A DNA stretch of 5,756 bases, from NCBI GenBank assembly GCA_007570915.1, contig RKSK01000034.1:1-5756 (forward strand). Direction: 5' to 3'. How positions within the stretch are numbered: position 1 is the first letter of the stretch; each line of letters begins with the position of its first letter. Position numbers and translations under genes: made by a program. The notes beneath the pieces are model-generated. The model did not search any database. It saw only the letters and a program-made list of their open reading frames with translations, and was not told where the DNA came from. Origin of the DNA: Cenarchaeum sp. (GTDB lineage Archaea > Thermoproteota > Nitrososphaeria > Nitrososphaerales > Nitrosopumilaceae). Positions 1-5,213 of this stretch are shown in pieces.

Positions 1-110
1 CCTATCCCCAGCAGGGCCAGGCGGAGGTGCTGCATATAGTCATCGCGGTCGGACTTTTTTGCCATCTTGACGGTGTTGGCCATGTTCTTGAGCGTCTGTC
101 TTGGGTTCAT
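1..110 (-). CDS. secE: SecE / Sec61-gamma preprotein translocase subunit, 5' part (runs off left edge)
   Basis: SecE is the small clamp subunit of the SecYE(beta) channel in the cytoplasmic membrane, which moves unfolded proteins out of the cell. Reading the minus strand from the ATG at 110-108 gives 36 codons before the window ends: the protein begins MNPRQTLKNMANTVKMAKKS and continues with DRDDYMQHLRLALLGI. This basic, Lys-rich amphipathic N-terminal helix leading into a hydrophobic stretch matches what I recall of thaumarchaeal SecE, in which one transmembrane helix follows. That helix lies outside the window. The ATG is preferred over an upstream GTG (122-120) because an AT-rich box sits about 30 bp upstream of it, suiting a nearly leaderless mRNA. 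In many archaea secE is followed by spt5 (nusG) and ribosomal protein genes; that cannot be checked here. Identification rests on a short fragment. Confidence 0.72.
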   Translation of the reverse strand, partial: MNPRQTLKNMANTVKMAKKSDRDDYMQHLRLALLGI

Positions 111-123
111 TGACGCGCGCACG

Positions 124-143
124 TTAATATTGTGCCCTTATAT
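124..143. promoter_or_regulatory. Interleaved divergent TATA boxes for secE (-) and dtdA (+)
   Basis: This AT-rich island lies in otherwise very GC-rich DNA between two divergent genes. On the plus strand TTAATATT (124-131) is centred about 27 bp before the GTG of dtdA at 154. On the minus strand ATATAA (143-138) is centred about 30 bp before the ATG of secE at 110. Both spacings suit archaeal TATA boxes that drive leaderless or nearly leaderless transcripts. Each box lies in the region that would be bound by the initiation complex of the other gene. The call is made from spacing and composition only. Confidence 0.55.
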
Positions 144-153
144 CCTTTGTCCC

Positions 154-936
154 GTGGACCTCCTCGTGGCGGGCATGGACGACCCCGCAGGCGTCAACAT
201 GGCCACGGCCCTCGGGGGCCGGCCGGCCTCGGAGGGCGGGCCGCGCGACTGCGGGGGGTTTGCCCTCATGGGCATACCGGGGCCGGCCATAGGGGCCGAC
301 TCGCTCGGGCCGGGCCTGGGCGCGGGGTACGGCGGGGTCGCGTTCCTCTCGAGGCACGCGGCGGCCTCCGGGAGGCTCGCGCTGACGTGCCACAGCACGG
401 GCAACTTTGGCGAGGCGCAGGCAGGCGGCCGCGACTCGGAGGTAGCCGTCCCCCACGCGCAGCTCATAAAGAGGCACATCCGCGCGCTCTGGGAGCGCAG
501 GTCCGAGTTTGCGGGGTTTGACCTTACGCTCGAGGCGACGCACCACGGGCCGACCTCTCTGGGAGTGCCGTCGGCGTTCGTCGAGGTCGGGACCGGCGAT
601 GCCCAGTGGCGGGACGCGGCCCTGTGCGCGCGAGTCGCCGAGGCCCTGCGCGGCGCGCTCCTCGAGGGCGGCCCGGCGAGCCCCGAGGCCGTCTGCTTTG
701 GCGGGGGCCACTATCCCGAAAAGTTCACGCGCGAGGCGGCGACGGGCGAGTTTGCGCCGGGGACAATAGTGCCGCGGCGCGCGCTGGGCGCGGTGGACGG
801 CGCGATGATGGGCCACATACTCGAGAGGAACCCCGGCGCGCGCGCGGCGCTGGTCGACCCGTCGGGCATGGGCCCGCACAAGGCGCGCGTCCTGGCGCTG
901 CTCGAGGAGGCAGGCATGGAGGTCGTGCGCCTTTGA
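154..936 (+). CDS. dtdA: D-aminoacyl-tRNA deacylase, archaeal DTD2/GEK1 type
   Basis: The enzyme hydrolyses D-amino acids wrongly attached to tRNA and so recycles tRNA and protects translation from D-residues; it acts in the cytosol and is metal dependent in the family. Numbered from the GTG at 154 (260 aa), the family features seen are an N-terminal strand and DPA motif (LLVAG-DDPAGVNM, about 3-16), a His/Gly segment TCHSTGNFGEAQAGG (78-92), EATHHGP (127-133), GGGHY (183-187) and a C-terminal GHILERN (220-226). The open frame extends back to an ATG at 67, but that extra 29-residue leader runs into the secE gene and does not resemble the family. GTG 154 begins right at the family's first beta strand and lies about 27 bp after a TATA-like box, so I chose it. 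ATG 175 would cut off that strand. The stop codon overlaps the start of the next gene, suggesting co-transcription. Confidence 0.88.
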   Translation: MDLLVAGMDDPAGVNMATALGGRPASEGGPRDCGGFALMGIPGPAIGADSLGPGLGAGYGGVAFLSRHAAASGRLALTCHSTGNFGEAQAGGRDSEVAVPHAQLIKRHIRALWERRSEFAGFDLTLEATHHGPTSLGVPSAFVEVGTGDAQWRDAALCARVAEALRGALLEGGPASPEAVCFGGGHYPEKFTREAATGEFAPGTIVPRRALGAVDGAMMGHILERNPGARAALVDPSGMGPHKARVLALLEEAGMEVVRL

Positions 937-1286
937 GCCGCCGCGGCGCGGCGCGCGGCGGCGCGCGCGCGAGGGTGTATCGCGAGCTGATGAGGGTCGG
1001 GCGCGGCGAGGTCACGACGTACGCCGACCTTGCGCGCGCCGCCGGCATTCCCGGGGGGCAGAGGGCAGTCGGCAGCATGATGGCCTCAAACCCGTGGCCG
1101 GGCATAGTCCCGTGCCACAGGGTCGTCCGCTCGGACGGGACGCTTGGCGGGTACGCCCACGGGGCGCGCATAAAGGAGGGCATGCTCGCCGCCGAGGGCG
1201 TCAGGACAAGGCGCGGCAGGGTCGTCGGCTTTGAGGGCGTGAGGCACTCTTGGCGGCGCGCTAGGGCTGGGAAGACTCGGCCATGA
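933..1286 (+). CDS. ogt: O6-alkylguanine-DNA alkyltransferase domain protein (MGMT/Ogt family)
   Basis: The family removes alkyl groups from O6 of guanine in DNA by irreversible transfer to its own cysteine. Numbered from TTG 933 (117 aa), the DNA-binding/active-site domain is complete: RVGRGEVTTYADLARAAG (21-38), QRAVGSMMASNP with the Arg finger (43-54), the active-site PCHRVV with Cys61 (60-65), then SDGTLGGYAHG (67-77) and K-x3-L-x2-EG (81-89). The Cys is kept, unlike alkyltransferase-like proteins that have Trp there. The usual N-terminal domain of full-length Ogt/Ada proteins is absent, so this is a short single-domain form. The TTG overlaps the dtdA stop as TTGA, which supports translational coupling. 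GTG 975 (begins VYRELM) is an equally plausible start, because the residues before it are only Arg/Ala/Gly-rich. The 3' end overlaps the convergent rpl19e by 26 bp. No separate promoter is visible. Confidence 0.85.
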   Translation: MSRRGAARGGARARVYRELMRVGRGEVTTYADLARAAGIPGGQRAVGSMMASNPWPGIVPCHRVVRSDGTLGGYAHGARIKEGMLAAEGVRTRRGRVVGFEGVRHSWRRARAGKTRP

Positions 1287-1701
1287 GCGACCGCAGGTGG
1301 GCCTTGTTCCTCACGAGGTTGCCGCCGACGCGCCCGTAGAGGCGCCAAAACTCGGCGTTGGTTATCTCCTTGCGCGCCTTTGCTATCTTGAGCAGCCTGC
1401 GCAGCGCGCGCACCTTGGCGACGTGGTTCTCCTTTTTGCCCACTCGCGCGCCCTGCCGGCCGCGCTTTGATCCCGCCGTCGTGCCGCGCTTTTTCTTTTG
1501 CGCGCGCTTTTGGTCGGCGCGCCCGTGCGAGGTCCCGCGCGCGGGGACCACCCTGATCGTGTTTGCCGTGATCAGCGCGCGTATCTCGTCGCGCGTGATC
1601 GCGTCCTCGACCCTGTCGAGCTTTTCGGTGTCAAAGCGTATCCGTCCGACGCCCACGCCGGTCACGCGCGCGGCAAGGCGCTTTTTGGCCCTAAGATTTA
1701 C
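1261..1701 (-). CDS. rpl19e: Large-subunit ribosomal protein eL19 (L19e)
   Basis: eL19 is an archaeal/eukaryal 50S subunit protein that binds 23S rRNA. Seen in order from the codon at 1701-1699: NLRAKKRLAARVTGVGVGR, FDTEKLDRVEDAITRDEIR with the hallmark AITR-DEIR-LI, GTSHGR, the Lys/Gly-rich KKKRGTTAGSKRGRQGARVGKKE, then VRALRRLLK and the C-terminal FWRLYGRVGGN-VRNKAHLRSLM. The length of 146 aa is normal for the family. The conserved frame begins upstream of any usual start: the first in-frame ATG/GTG/TTG is GTG 1665, which would remove a conserved N-terminal dozen residues. In front of the family N-terminus stands GTA (1701-1699), preceded seven bases upstream by GGAGAGG, and a CTG lies two codons earlier. 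The frame is closed by TAG further upstream. I give 1701 as the best homology-based start; a non-canonical start or a base error is unresolved. It overlaps the rpl32e end by about 11 bp and must be co-transcribed with it. Confidence 0.93.
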   Translation of the reverse strand, partial: VNLRAKKRLAARVTGVGVGRIRFDTEKLDRVEDAITRDEIRALITANTIRVVPARGTSHGRADQKRAQKKKRGTTAGSKRGRQGARVGKKENHVAKVRALRRLLKIAKARKEITNAEFWRLYGRVGGNLVRNKAHLRSLMAESSQP

Positions 1702-2095
1702 CGGCAGCCCTCTCCACCCTTGCGTTGAACACCTTGAGGCCCAGGTCGGAGGCCCGCGAGACTATGGCCAGGCGCTTGCGCGTGCCCACGCCGTGGCCTA
1801 TGCGCACGCCGTCGGCCTTTGGGTCAAGCTGGGCGAGGTCCGCGACGTTGTGGACAAGGTTGTCCGTGTATCCTGACGGGTGGAGGCCGCGCGAGGCCGC
1901 CGGCCCGCCGTGGCCCACCTTGACGAGGCCCGGCCTCCCCCGGCTGAGCTGCTTGCGCTGGTGGTTGTCGACGCCCTTTGGCTTGCGCCAGGACGTCTCG
2001 AGGCGCGCGTAGCGCCAGCTCTCTGGCCTCACAAAGTCCGGCCTCGCCTCCGAGGCGCGCCGGCGGGCCTCGATGGCCCCCCTGTTTATGGGCAT
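1691..2095 (-). CDS. rpl32e: Large-subunit ribosomal protein eL32 (L32e)
   Basis: eL32 is an archaeal/eukaryal 50S protein. From ATG 2095 (134 aa) the family core is clear: RPDFVRPESWRYARLETSWRKP (18-39), GVDNHQRKQLSRGRPGLVKVG (41-61), then GGPAASRGLHPSGY (63-76) with the signature RGLHPSGY, and a C-terminal VRIGHGVGTRKRLAIV segment (98-112). The frame is open further upstream to 2194, but that leader crosses the promoter gap and does not look like ribosomal protein, while MPINRGAIEARR resembles archaeal L32e N-termini. A TATA-like box about 29 bp upstream of the ATG suggests a leaderless transcript. rpl19e follows directly with a short overlap. In many archaea these two genes sit inside the spc ribosomal operon between rpl6 and rpl18; here they stand alone. 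Confidence 0.94.
   Translation of the reverse strand: MPINRGAIEARRRASEARPDFVRPESWRYARLETSWRKPKGVDNHQRKQLSRGRPGLVKVGHGGPAASRGLHPSGYTDNLVHNVADLAQLDPKADGVRIGHGVGTRKRLAIVSRASDLGLKVFNARVERAAGKS
1708..1714 (-). promoter_or_regulatory. Shine-Dalgarno-like GGAGAGG upstream of rpl19e
   Basis: On the minus strand, inside the end of rpl32e, GGTGGAGAGG stands just before the conserved rpl19e N-terminus. It can pair with the CCUCC region at the archaeal 16S rRNA 3' end. Its distance to GTA 1701 is about seven bases, a normal spacing. It is nearly 50 bases from GTG 1665, so it points to initiation near 1701 rather than at the GTG. The same bases also encode rpl32e residues, so chance cannot be excluded. 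Confidence 0.45.
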
Positions 2096-2118
2096 CGCGC
2101 GCCGCGCGCCGGCCCTTT

Positions 2119-2128
2119 GAATAAATAG
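2119..2128 (-). promoter_or_regulatory. Probable TATA box of rpl32e-rpl19e
   Basis: The minus strand reads CTATTTATTC here, an AT-rich island in GC-rich surroundings, centred about 29 bp upstream of ATG 2095. That is the distance expected for an archaeal box A serving a leaderless mRNA. Confidence 0.6.
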
Positions 2129-2155
2129 CTTCGCTCGCCCCGCGGGCCGGCCTGA

Positions 2156-2168
2156 AAAGAGATAAAAG
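2156..2168 (+). promoter_or_regulatory. Probable BRE/TATA box of pckA
   Basis: The plus strand reads AAAGAGATAAAAG, with purine-rich bases that could act as a TFB recognition element before GATAAAAG. The box is centred about 34 bp upstream of ATG 2198, so a transcript from here would have a short leader of roughly 5-10 bases. It stands back to back with the rpl32e box in the same gap of about 100 bp. Confidence 0.55.
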
Positions 2169-2197
2169 GGAATTTTTGCGCCCTCGGGCCGCACATC

Positions 2198-2300
2198 ATG
2201 GCCGCAGCACCGGCGTCAGGCGTGAGCGGGACTGGACTCTGAGGCCGGGGCCGCCGACTTTGGCGCGCAGGTTCGCGAGTTTGGCCTCCGGCCCGCGCGC
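2198..2300 (+). other. pckA: Frame-disrupted 5' end of pckA (GGACT tandem repeat)
   Basis: From ATG 2198 the reading frame gives MAAAPASGVSGTGL and then TGA at 2240-2242. The +1 frame, open from just after a TGA at 2223-2225, continues into pckA as DSEAGAADFGAQ followed by VREFGLRPARVRRNLDPSE. The last part matches the expected PEPCK N-terminal region (an x-x-[YF]-G-[IL] helix before the N-x-x motif). The two frames can only be joined within 2226-2240. That interval holds GGACT twice in tandem (2229-2238); a third GGACT copy would join the frames exactly with no internal stop, as would loss of one base. The ATG follows a TATA-like box. This may be a natural repeat contraction, a phase-switch-like site or a sequencing error. 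Confidence 0.6.
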
Positions 2301-3830
2301 GTGCGCCGAAACCTCGACCCCTCCGAGATCACGGCCATAGCCGTAAACTCGGGCGAGGGCGTCGTCTCCTCGACGGGGGCCCTGGCCGTGAGGACGGGCA
2401 AGTACACGGGCCGCTCTCCGGCCGACCGCTTTATCATAGACGACGAGCTCACGCGCGGGACCGTCGACTGGGGGGAGATAAACCGCCCCTTTGAGCCGGC
2501 CAAGTTTGAGGCCCTCGCCGAGCGCATGAGGCGCAGCCTCGACGGCAGGGAGGCGTACGCGTTTGACGGCTTTGTCGGGGCCGACCCGCAGACGCGAATG
2601 GCGATCCGCGTGATCAACGACCACGCCTGGCAGAGCCTCTTTGCGAGGCAGCTCTTCATCAGGCCGACGCCGGCCGAGCTCGCCTCGCACGTCCCCGAGT
2701 TCACCGTCATGTGCCTCAACGACTTTGAGGCGGTCCCCGCCAGGGACGGCACGCGCTCGGAGGCGTTCATACTCATCGGCATAGGCCAGGGCCTGGTCCT
2801 CATAGGCGGGACGCGCTACGCCGGCGAGATGAAAAAGGCCCTCTTTTCGGTGATGAACCACGTCCTGCCCGGCAGGGGCGTCCTTCCCATGCACTGCTCG
2901 GCGAACATTGGCGCAGACGGCAAGACCGCGCTCTTTTTTGGGCTCTCGGGCACCGGCAAGACGACGCTCTCGGCGGACCCCTCGCGGAGGCTGATCGGCG
3001 ACGACGAGCACGGGTGGTCTGAGGGCGGCACGTTCAACATGGAGGGCGGCTGCTATGCAAAGTGCATAAACCTAAGGCGCGAGGCCGAGCCGCAGATATG
3101 GGGCGCGATAAGGCCCGGCGCGGTCCTCGAGAACGTCGTGCTGGACTCCGAGACGCGCGAGCCGGACTTTGACGACGGGAGCCTCACAGAGAACACGCGC
3201 GTGGCCTACCCGCTCGACTATATCCCCGGCGCCGTCTCGCCGAGCGTGGGCGGGCACGCGAGCGTCATCGTCTTCCTCACGACGGACGCGATGGGCGTCC
3301 TGCCGCCGGTCTCGCGCCTCACGCGCGAGGGCGCAATGTACCACTTTATGTCGGGGTACACGAGCAAGCTCGCCGGCACGGAGCGCGGGATAAAGGAGCC
3401 AAAGGCCGTCTTTTCAGAGTGCTTTGGCGCGCCGTTCATGCCGAGGCCCGCCGCCGAGTACGCGCGCCTGCTAGGCGAGAGGATTGACAGGCACGGCACG
3501 TCGGTCTACCTCATAAACACGGGCTGGACGGGCGGGCCGTACGGCACGGGGAGGCGCATATCGATATCGCACAGCCGCGCGATGGTCGCCGCGGCCGTGG
3601 GCGGCACGCTGGGCCACGCGAGGTGCTCTCACAACGACACGTTCAACCTCGACGTGCCCGAGGCGTGCCCCGGCGTGCCCACGGGCGTCCTGGACCCGAG
3701 GGCAGGGTGGGCCGACGGGGCCGCGTACGACGCGACGGCGGGCCGCCTGGCGCGCATGTTTGTGGGCAACTTTGCAAAGTTTGGCGACGACTTTGGCGAC
3801 ATTGCGTCGGCGGGCCCGGCGGGCCCATAG
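2301..3830 (+). CDS. pckA: Phosphoenolpyruvate carboxykinase (ATP)
   Basis: The enzyme interconverts oxaloacetate + ATP and PEP + CO2 + ADP, linking the TCA/dicarboxylate pool with gluconeogenesis in the cytosol. Numbered from GTG 2301 (509 aa) all family motifs are seen: GKYTGRSPADRF (33-44), the substrate/metal segment YAGEMKKALFSVMNHVLP (173-190), MHCSANIG (197-204), the P-loop GLSGTGKTT (214-222), IGDDEHGW (232-239), FNMEGGCYAKCINL (245-258), ENTRVAYPLDYIPGA (297-311), TTDAMGVLPPVSRLT (327-341), FMSGYTSKLAGTE (349-361) and NTGWTGGPYGTGRRI (406-420). The P-loop spacing and these signatures indicate the ATP-type rather than the GTP-type enzyme. The catalytic core looks intact. GTG 2301 has no ribosome-binding site, and homology to the family continues upstream of it (VREFGLRPARV), so the true protein probably begins at ATG 2198 across a frame break. 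With that part it would be about 540 aa, the usual length. Confidence 0.96.
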   Translation: MRRNLDPSEITAIAVNSGEGVVSSTGALAVRTGKYTGRSPADRFIIDDELTRGTVDWGEINRPFEPAKFEALAERMRRSLDGREAYAFDGFVGADPQTRMAIRVINDHAWQSLFARQLFIRPTPAELASHVPEFTVMCLNDFEAVPARDGTRSEAFILIGIGQGLVLIGGTRYAGEMKKALFSVMNHVLPGRGVLPMHCSANIGADGKTALFFGLSGTGKTTLSADPSRRLIGDDEHGWSEGGTFNMEGGCYAKCINLRREAEPQIWGAIRPGAVLENVVLDSETREPDFDDGSLTENTRVAYPLDYIPGAVSPSVGGHASVIVFLTTDAMGVLPPVSRLTREGAMYHFMSGYTSKLAGTERGIKEPKAVFSECFGAPFMPRPAAEYARLLGERIDRHGTSVYLINTGWTGGPYGTGRRISISHSRAMVAAAVGGTLGHARCSHNDTFNLDVPEACPGVPTGVLDPRAGWADGAAYDATAGRLARMFVGNFAKFGDDFGDIASAGPAGP

Positions 3831-3834
3831 GCGC

Positions 3835-3842
3835 GGAGTGGG
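3835..3842 (+). promoter_or_regulatory. Shine-Dalgarno-like site of pus10
   Basis: GGAGTGGG lies between the pckA stop and the GTG at 3849, with a spacing of six bases. It resembles the archaeal GGAGGTG consensus and supports GTG 3849 as start and translation from a joint pckA-pus10 mRNA. Confidence 0.5.
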
Positions 3843-3848
3843 ATCCGC

Positions 3849-5030
3849 GTGGGCCGCGCGAGGGGGCAGGGCGGCCTCGCCGCCGAGGCCCGCGCGATGC
3901 GCCGCAGGGAGGCCCTCTGCGACCACTGCATGGGGCGCGCGTTCGTCGTCCGCGCGCGCGCCGCCGACGCGGGCCTCCTGGGGGGCAGGCTGCGCAGGGG
4001 GGGCGGGTACGCCGAGCCGGCAAGGTGCGCCGTGTGCCGCGGCCTCTTTGCGCGGCTCGGGGAGCACTGTGACGAGATGGTCCGCCTTGCCGAGGGCATC
4101 GAGTTCTCGACGTTTCTCGTCGGCGCGACGCTGAGGCCGTCGGTCCTTGACGCCGACGACTCGATGCGCTCGAGGCACGGCCTGCGCGGCGCGCCGGGCA
4201 TAAAGTCCGACGTGACCGGCACGCTCTCGCGCATGTTTGCGCGCCGGACGCGCGCGAGGGCAGAGGCGGCCTCGCCGGACATGACGCTAAAGGTCGACCT
4301 CAGGGACGGCGCGGTCAGCATCGAGACGAGGCCCGTGCATGTCGCCGCGAGGTACACAAAAGAGTCGCGCGAGATCCCCCAGAGGCAGGGCAGGTGCGGC
4401 GAGTGCGGCGGCAGGGGGTGCGTGGCGTGCGGCAGGCGCGGCATCTCGGGGACGTGCAGCGTCGAGGGCAGGCTGGCAGAGTTTTTGTGCGGCGCCTTTG
4501 GCGCCCGGCAGGCAAGGTTCACGTGGTGCGGTAGCGAGGAGCGCAGCAGCACGGTCGGCGGCAGGGGCAGGCCGTTCTTTGCGAGGCTCTCGTGCCCCTC
4601 GCGGAGGCGCGCGGCGCTGCCGCGCCGCGCCGACCTCGGGGGCGTGACGATCGTCGGCGCGCGCGCCGTGCGGGAGCCGCCGGGGGCCGCGCCGCGCTTT
4701 GCGCTCACGGCCTCGCTGTCCATACGCGCCGAGGAGGACGTTGGCGACGAGGCCCTAGGAAGGCTGCGGTCGCTGCGCGGGCCCGTGACCGACTATGGGT
4801 CGCGCATGCAGAGGCGGCCCATACACTCGTCCTCGCTAGAGCGCTCCTCGGCGCGCTCGTTCACGCTCACGCTCAGGGTAGACGGCGGGTTTCCCATACG
4901 CAGGTTCGTCGAGGGGCCTGACGTGAGCCCCAACGTCTCGGACACGCTCGAGGTGCGCTGCTCGTGCGAGCGGGCCGACTTTGCCGACATTGACGTGCTC
5001 CCCGCGCGGCGGCGGGGCGGGGCCGCGTGA
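3849..5030 (+). CDS. pus10: tRNA pseudouridine synthase Pus10
   Basis: Archaeal Pus10 makes pseudouridine at positions 54 and 55 in the T-loop of tRNA. The 393-aa frame begins with a zinc-binding pair of CxxC motifs (CDHC 24-27, CAVC 60-63) of the N-terminal tRNA-binding domain, then KSDVTGTLSRMF (119-130) and a second Cys cluster CGECGGRGCVACGRRG (183-198), typical of Pus10 just before the catalytic domain. The catalytic block reads GSEERSSTVGGRGRPF (228-243). Families I know read G-R-E-D-x-D-V-R-x-L-G-x-G-R-P-F here, so the presumed catalytic Asp is Glu231. The C-terminus GGFPIRRFVEGPDVSPNVSDTL (346-367) and the closing Asp/Ile-rich strand fit Pus10. GTG 3849 has an SD-like site; ATG 3897, just before the zinc motif, is the alternative. 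The gene lies 18 bp after pckA. The protein is unusually Arg-rich and divergent, so activity is not assured. Confidence 0.87.
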   Translation: MGRARGQGGLAAEARAMRRREALCDHCMGRAFVVRARAADAGLLGGRLRRGGGYAEPARCAVCRGLFARLGEHCDEMVRLAEGIEFSTFLVGATLRPSVLDADDSMRSRHGLRGAPGIKSDVTGTLSRMFARRTRARAEAASPDMTLKVDLRDGAVSIETRPVHVAARYTKESREIPQRQGRCGECGGRGCVACGRRGISGTCSVEGRLAEFLCGAFGARQARFTWCGSEERSSTVGGRGRPFFARLSCPSRRRAALPRRADLGGVTIVGARAVREPPGAAPRFALTASLSIRAEEDVGDEALGRLRSLRGPVTDYGSRMQRRPIHSSSLERSSARSFTLTLRVDGGFPIRRFVEGPDVSPNVSDTLEVRCSCERADFADIDVLPARRRGGAA

Positions 5031-5051
5031 GCCCCGCGCGGCGGCGGGGCG
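5000..5051 (+). repeat. Two identical GC-rich hairpin repeats astride the pus10 stop codon
   Basis: A 20-base unit beginning CCCCGCGCGG and ending GGGGCG occurs at 5000-5019 and again, identical, at 5032-5051, a direct repeat with a 32-base period. Each unit can fold as a six-base-pair stem (CCCCGC with GCGGGG) around a GCGGCG loop. The first copy encodes the last residues of Pus10 and the second lies just beyond the stop. No T-run follows, so an archaeal terminator is not clearly shown. In DNA this GC-rich some hairpins are expected by chance, but exact duplication of the unit is less so. Confidence 0.5.
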
Positions 5052-5213
5052 TCGCGGCAGGCCCCCTCTTCGGGCCGCCTCCCAGGAGGCCCACCCTGCC
5101 GCGCAGCGCCGGCCCCCGATGCGGCCAGGGCGCCATGCCCTGCGCAAGGCGCGCGTGTCGGCGCGGCGGCGCGAAATCTTGATAACAGCGCGGGCGCGGC
5201 CCCGCGCGCGGCG
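5031..5213. other. Structured intergenic spacer pus10-aspS, no gene recognised
   Basis: This spacer of about 180 bases holds no coding region I can support on either strand. Besides the second hairpin repeat it contains short inverted repeats: GCCTC/GAGGC at 5077-5090, CAGGGC/GCCCTG at 5126-5142 and GCGC/GCGC at about 5142-5152. I find no tRNA T-loop motif and no convincing C/D-box pair. A weak AT-rich stretch near its right end may be the aspS promoter. Confidence 0.5.
5173..5187 (+). promoter_or_regulatory. Possible aspS TATA-like element
   Basis: The only AT-rich stretch in the spacer, GAAATCTTGATAACA, is centred roughly 30-35 bp upstream of ATG 5214, where an archaeal box A for a short-leader mRNA would sit. 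The match to a TATA consensus is weak. Confidence 0.35.

Noticed and set aside
67..153. Upstream extension of dtdA to ATG 67
   Set aside because: It lies over the opposite-strand secE start, adds 29 residues without family similarity, and skips the TATA-like box placed correctly for GTG 154.
124..879. Long minus-strand open frame opposite dtdA
   Set aside because: Its translation is Arg/Ala/Gly-rich low-complexity sequence without motifs, a typical shadow frame in DNA of about 70% GC; the plus strand carries clear family motifs.
1358..1876. Plus-strand open frame opposite rpl19e and rpl32e
   Set aside because: It is antisense to two unmistakable ribosomal proteins and its translation resembles no known protein.
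2237..2242. Programmed +1 frameshift at CTC-TGA in pckA, by analogy with the RF2 gene
   Set aside because: A slip from CTC to TCT pairs poorly and no suitable SD-like stimulator is placed upstream; the GGACT repeat change is a simpler explanation.
2196..3011. Minus-strand open frame opposite pckA
   Set aside because: It covers strongly conserved pckA motifs on the other strand and has shadow-frame composition.
3471..4723. Long minus-strand frames opposite pckA/pus10, up to about 364 aa
   Set aside because: They span a gene boundary on the real coding strand, are rich in Arg/Pro/Ala and show no domain.
5031..5213. tRNA, C/D-box RNA or other small RNA in the spacer
   Set aside because: Inverted repeats are present but no T-loop consensus or C/D box pair could be found, and such stems are common at this GC content.
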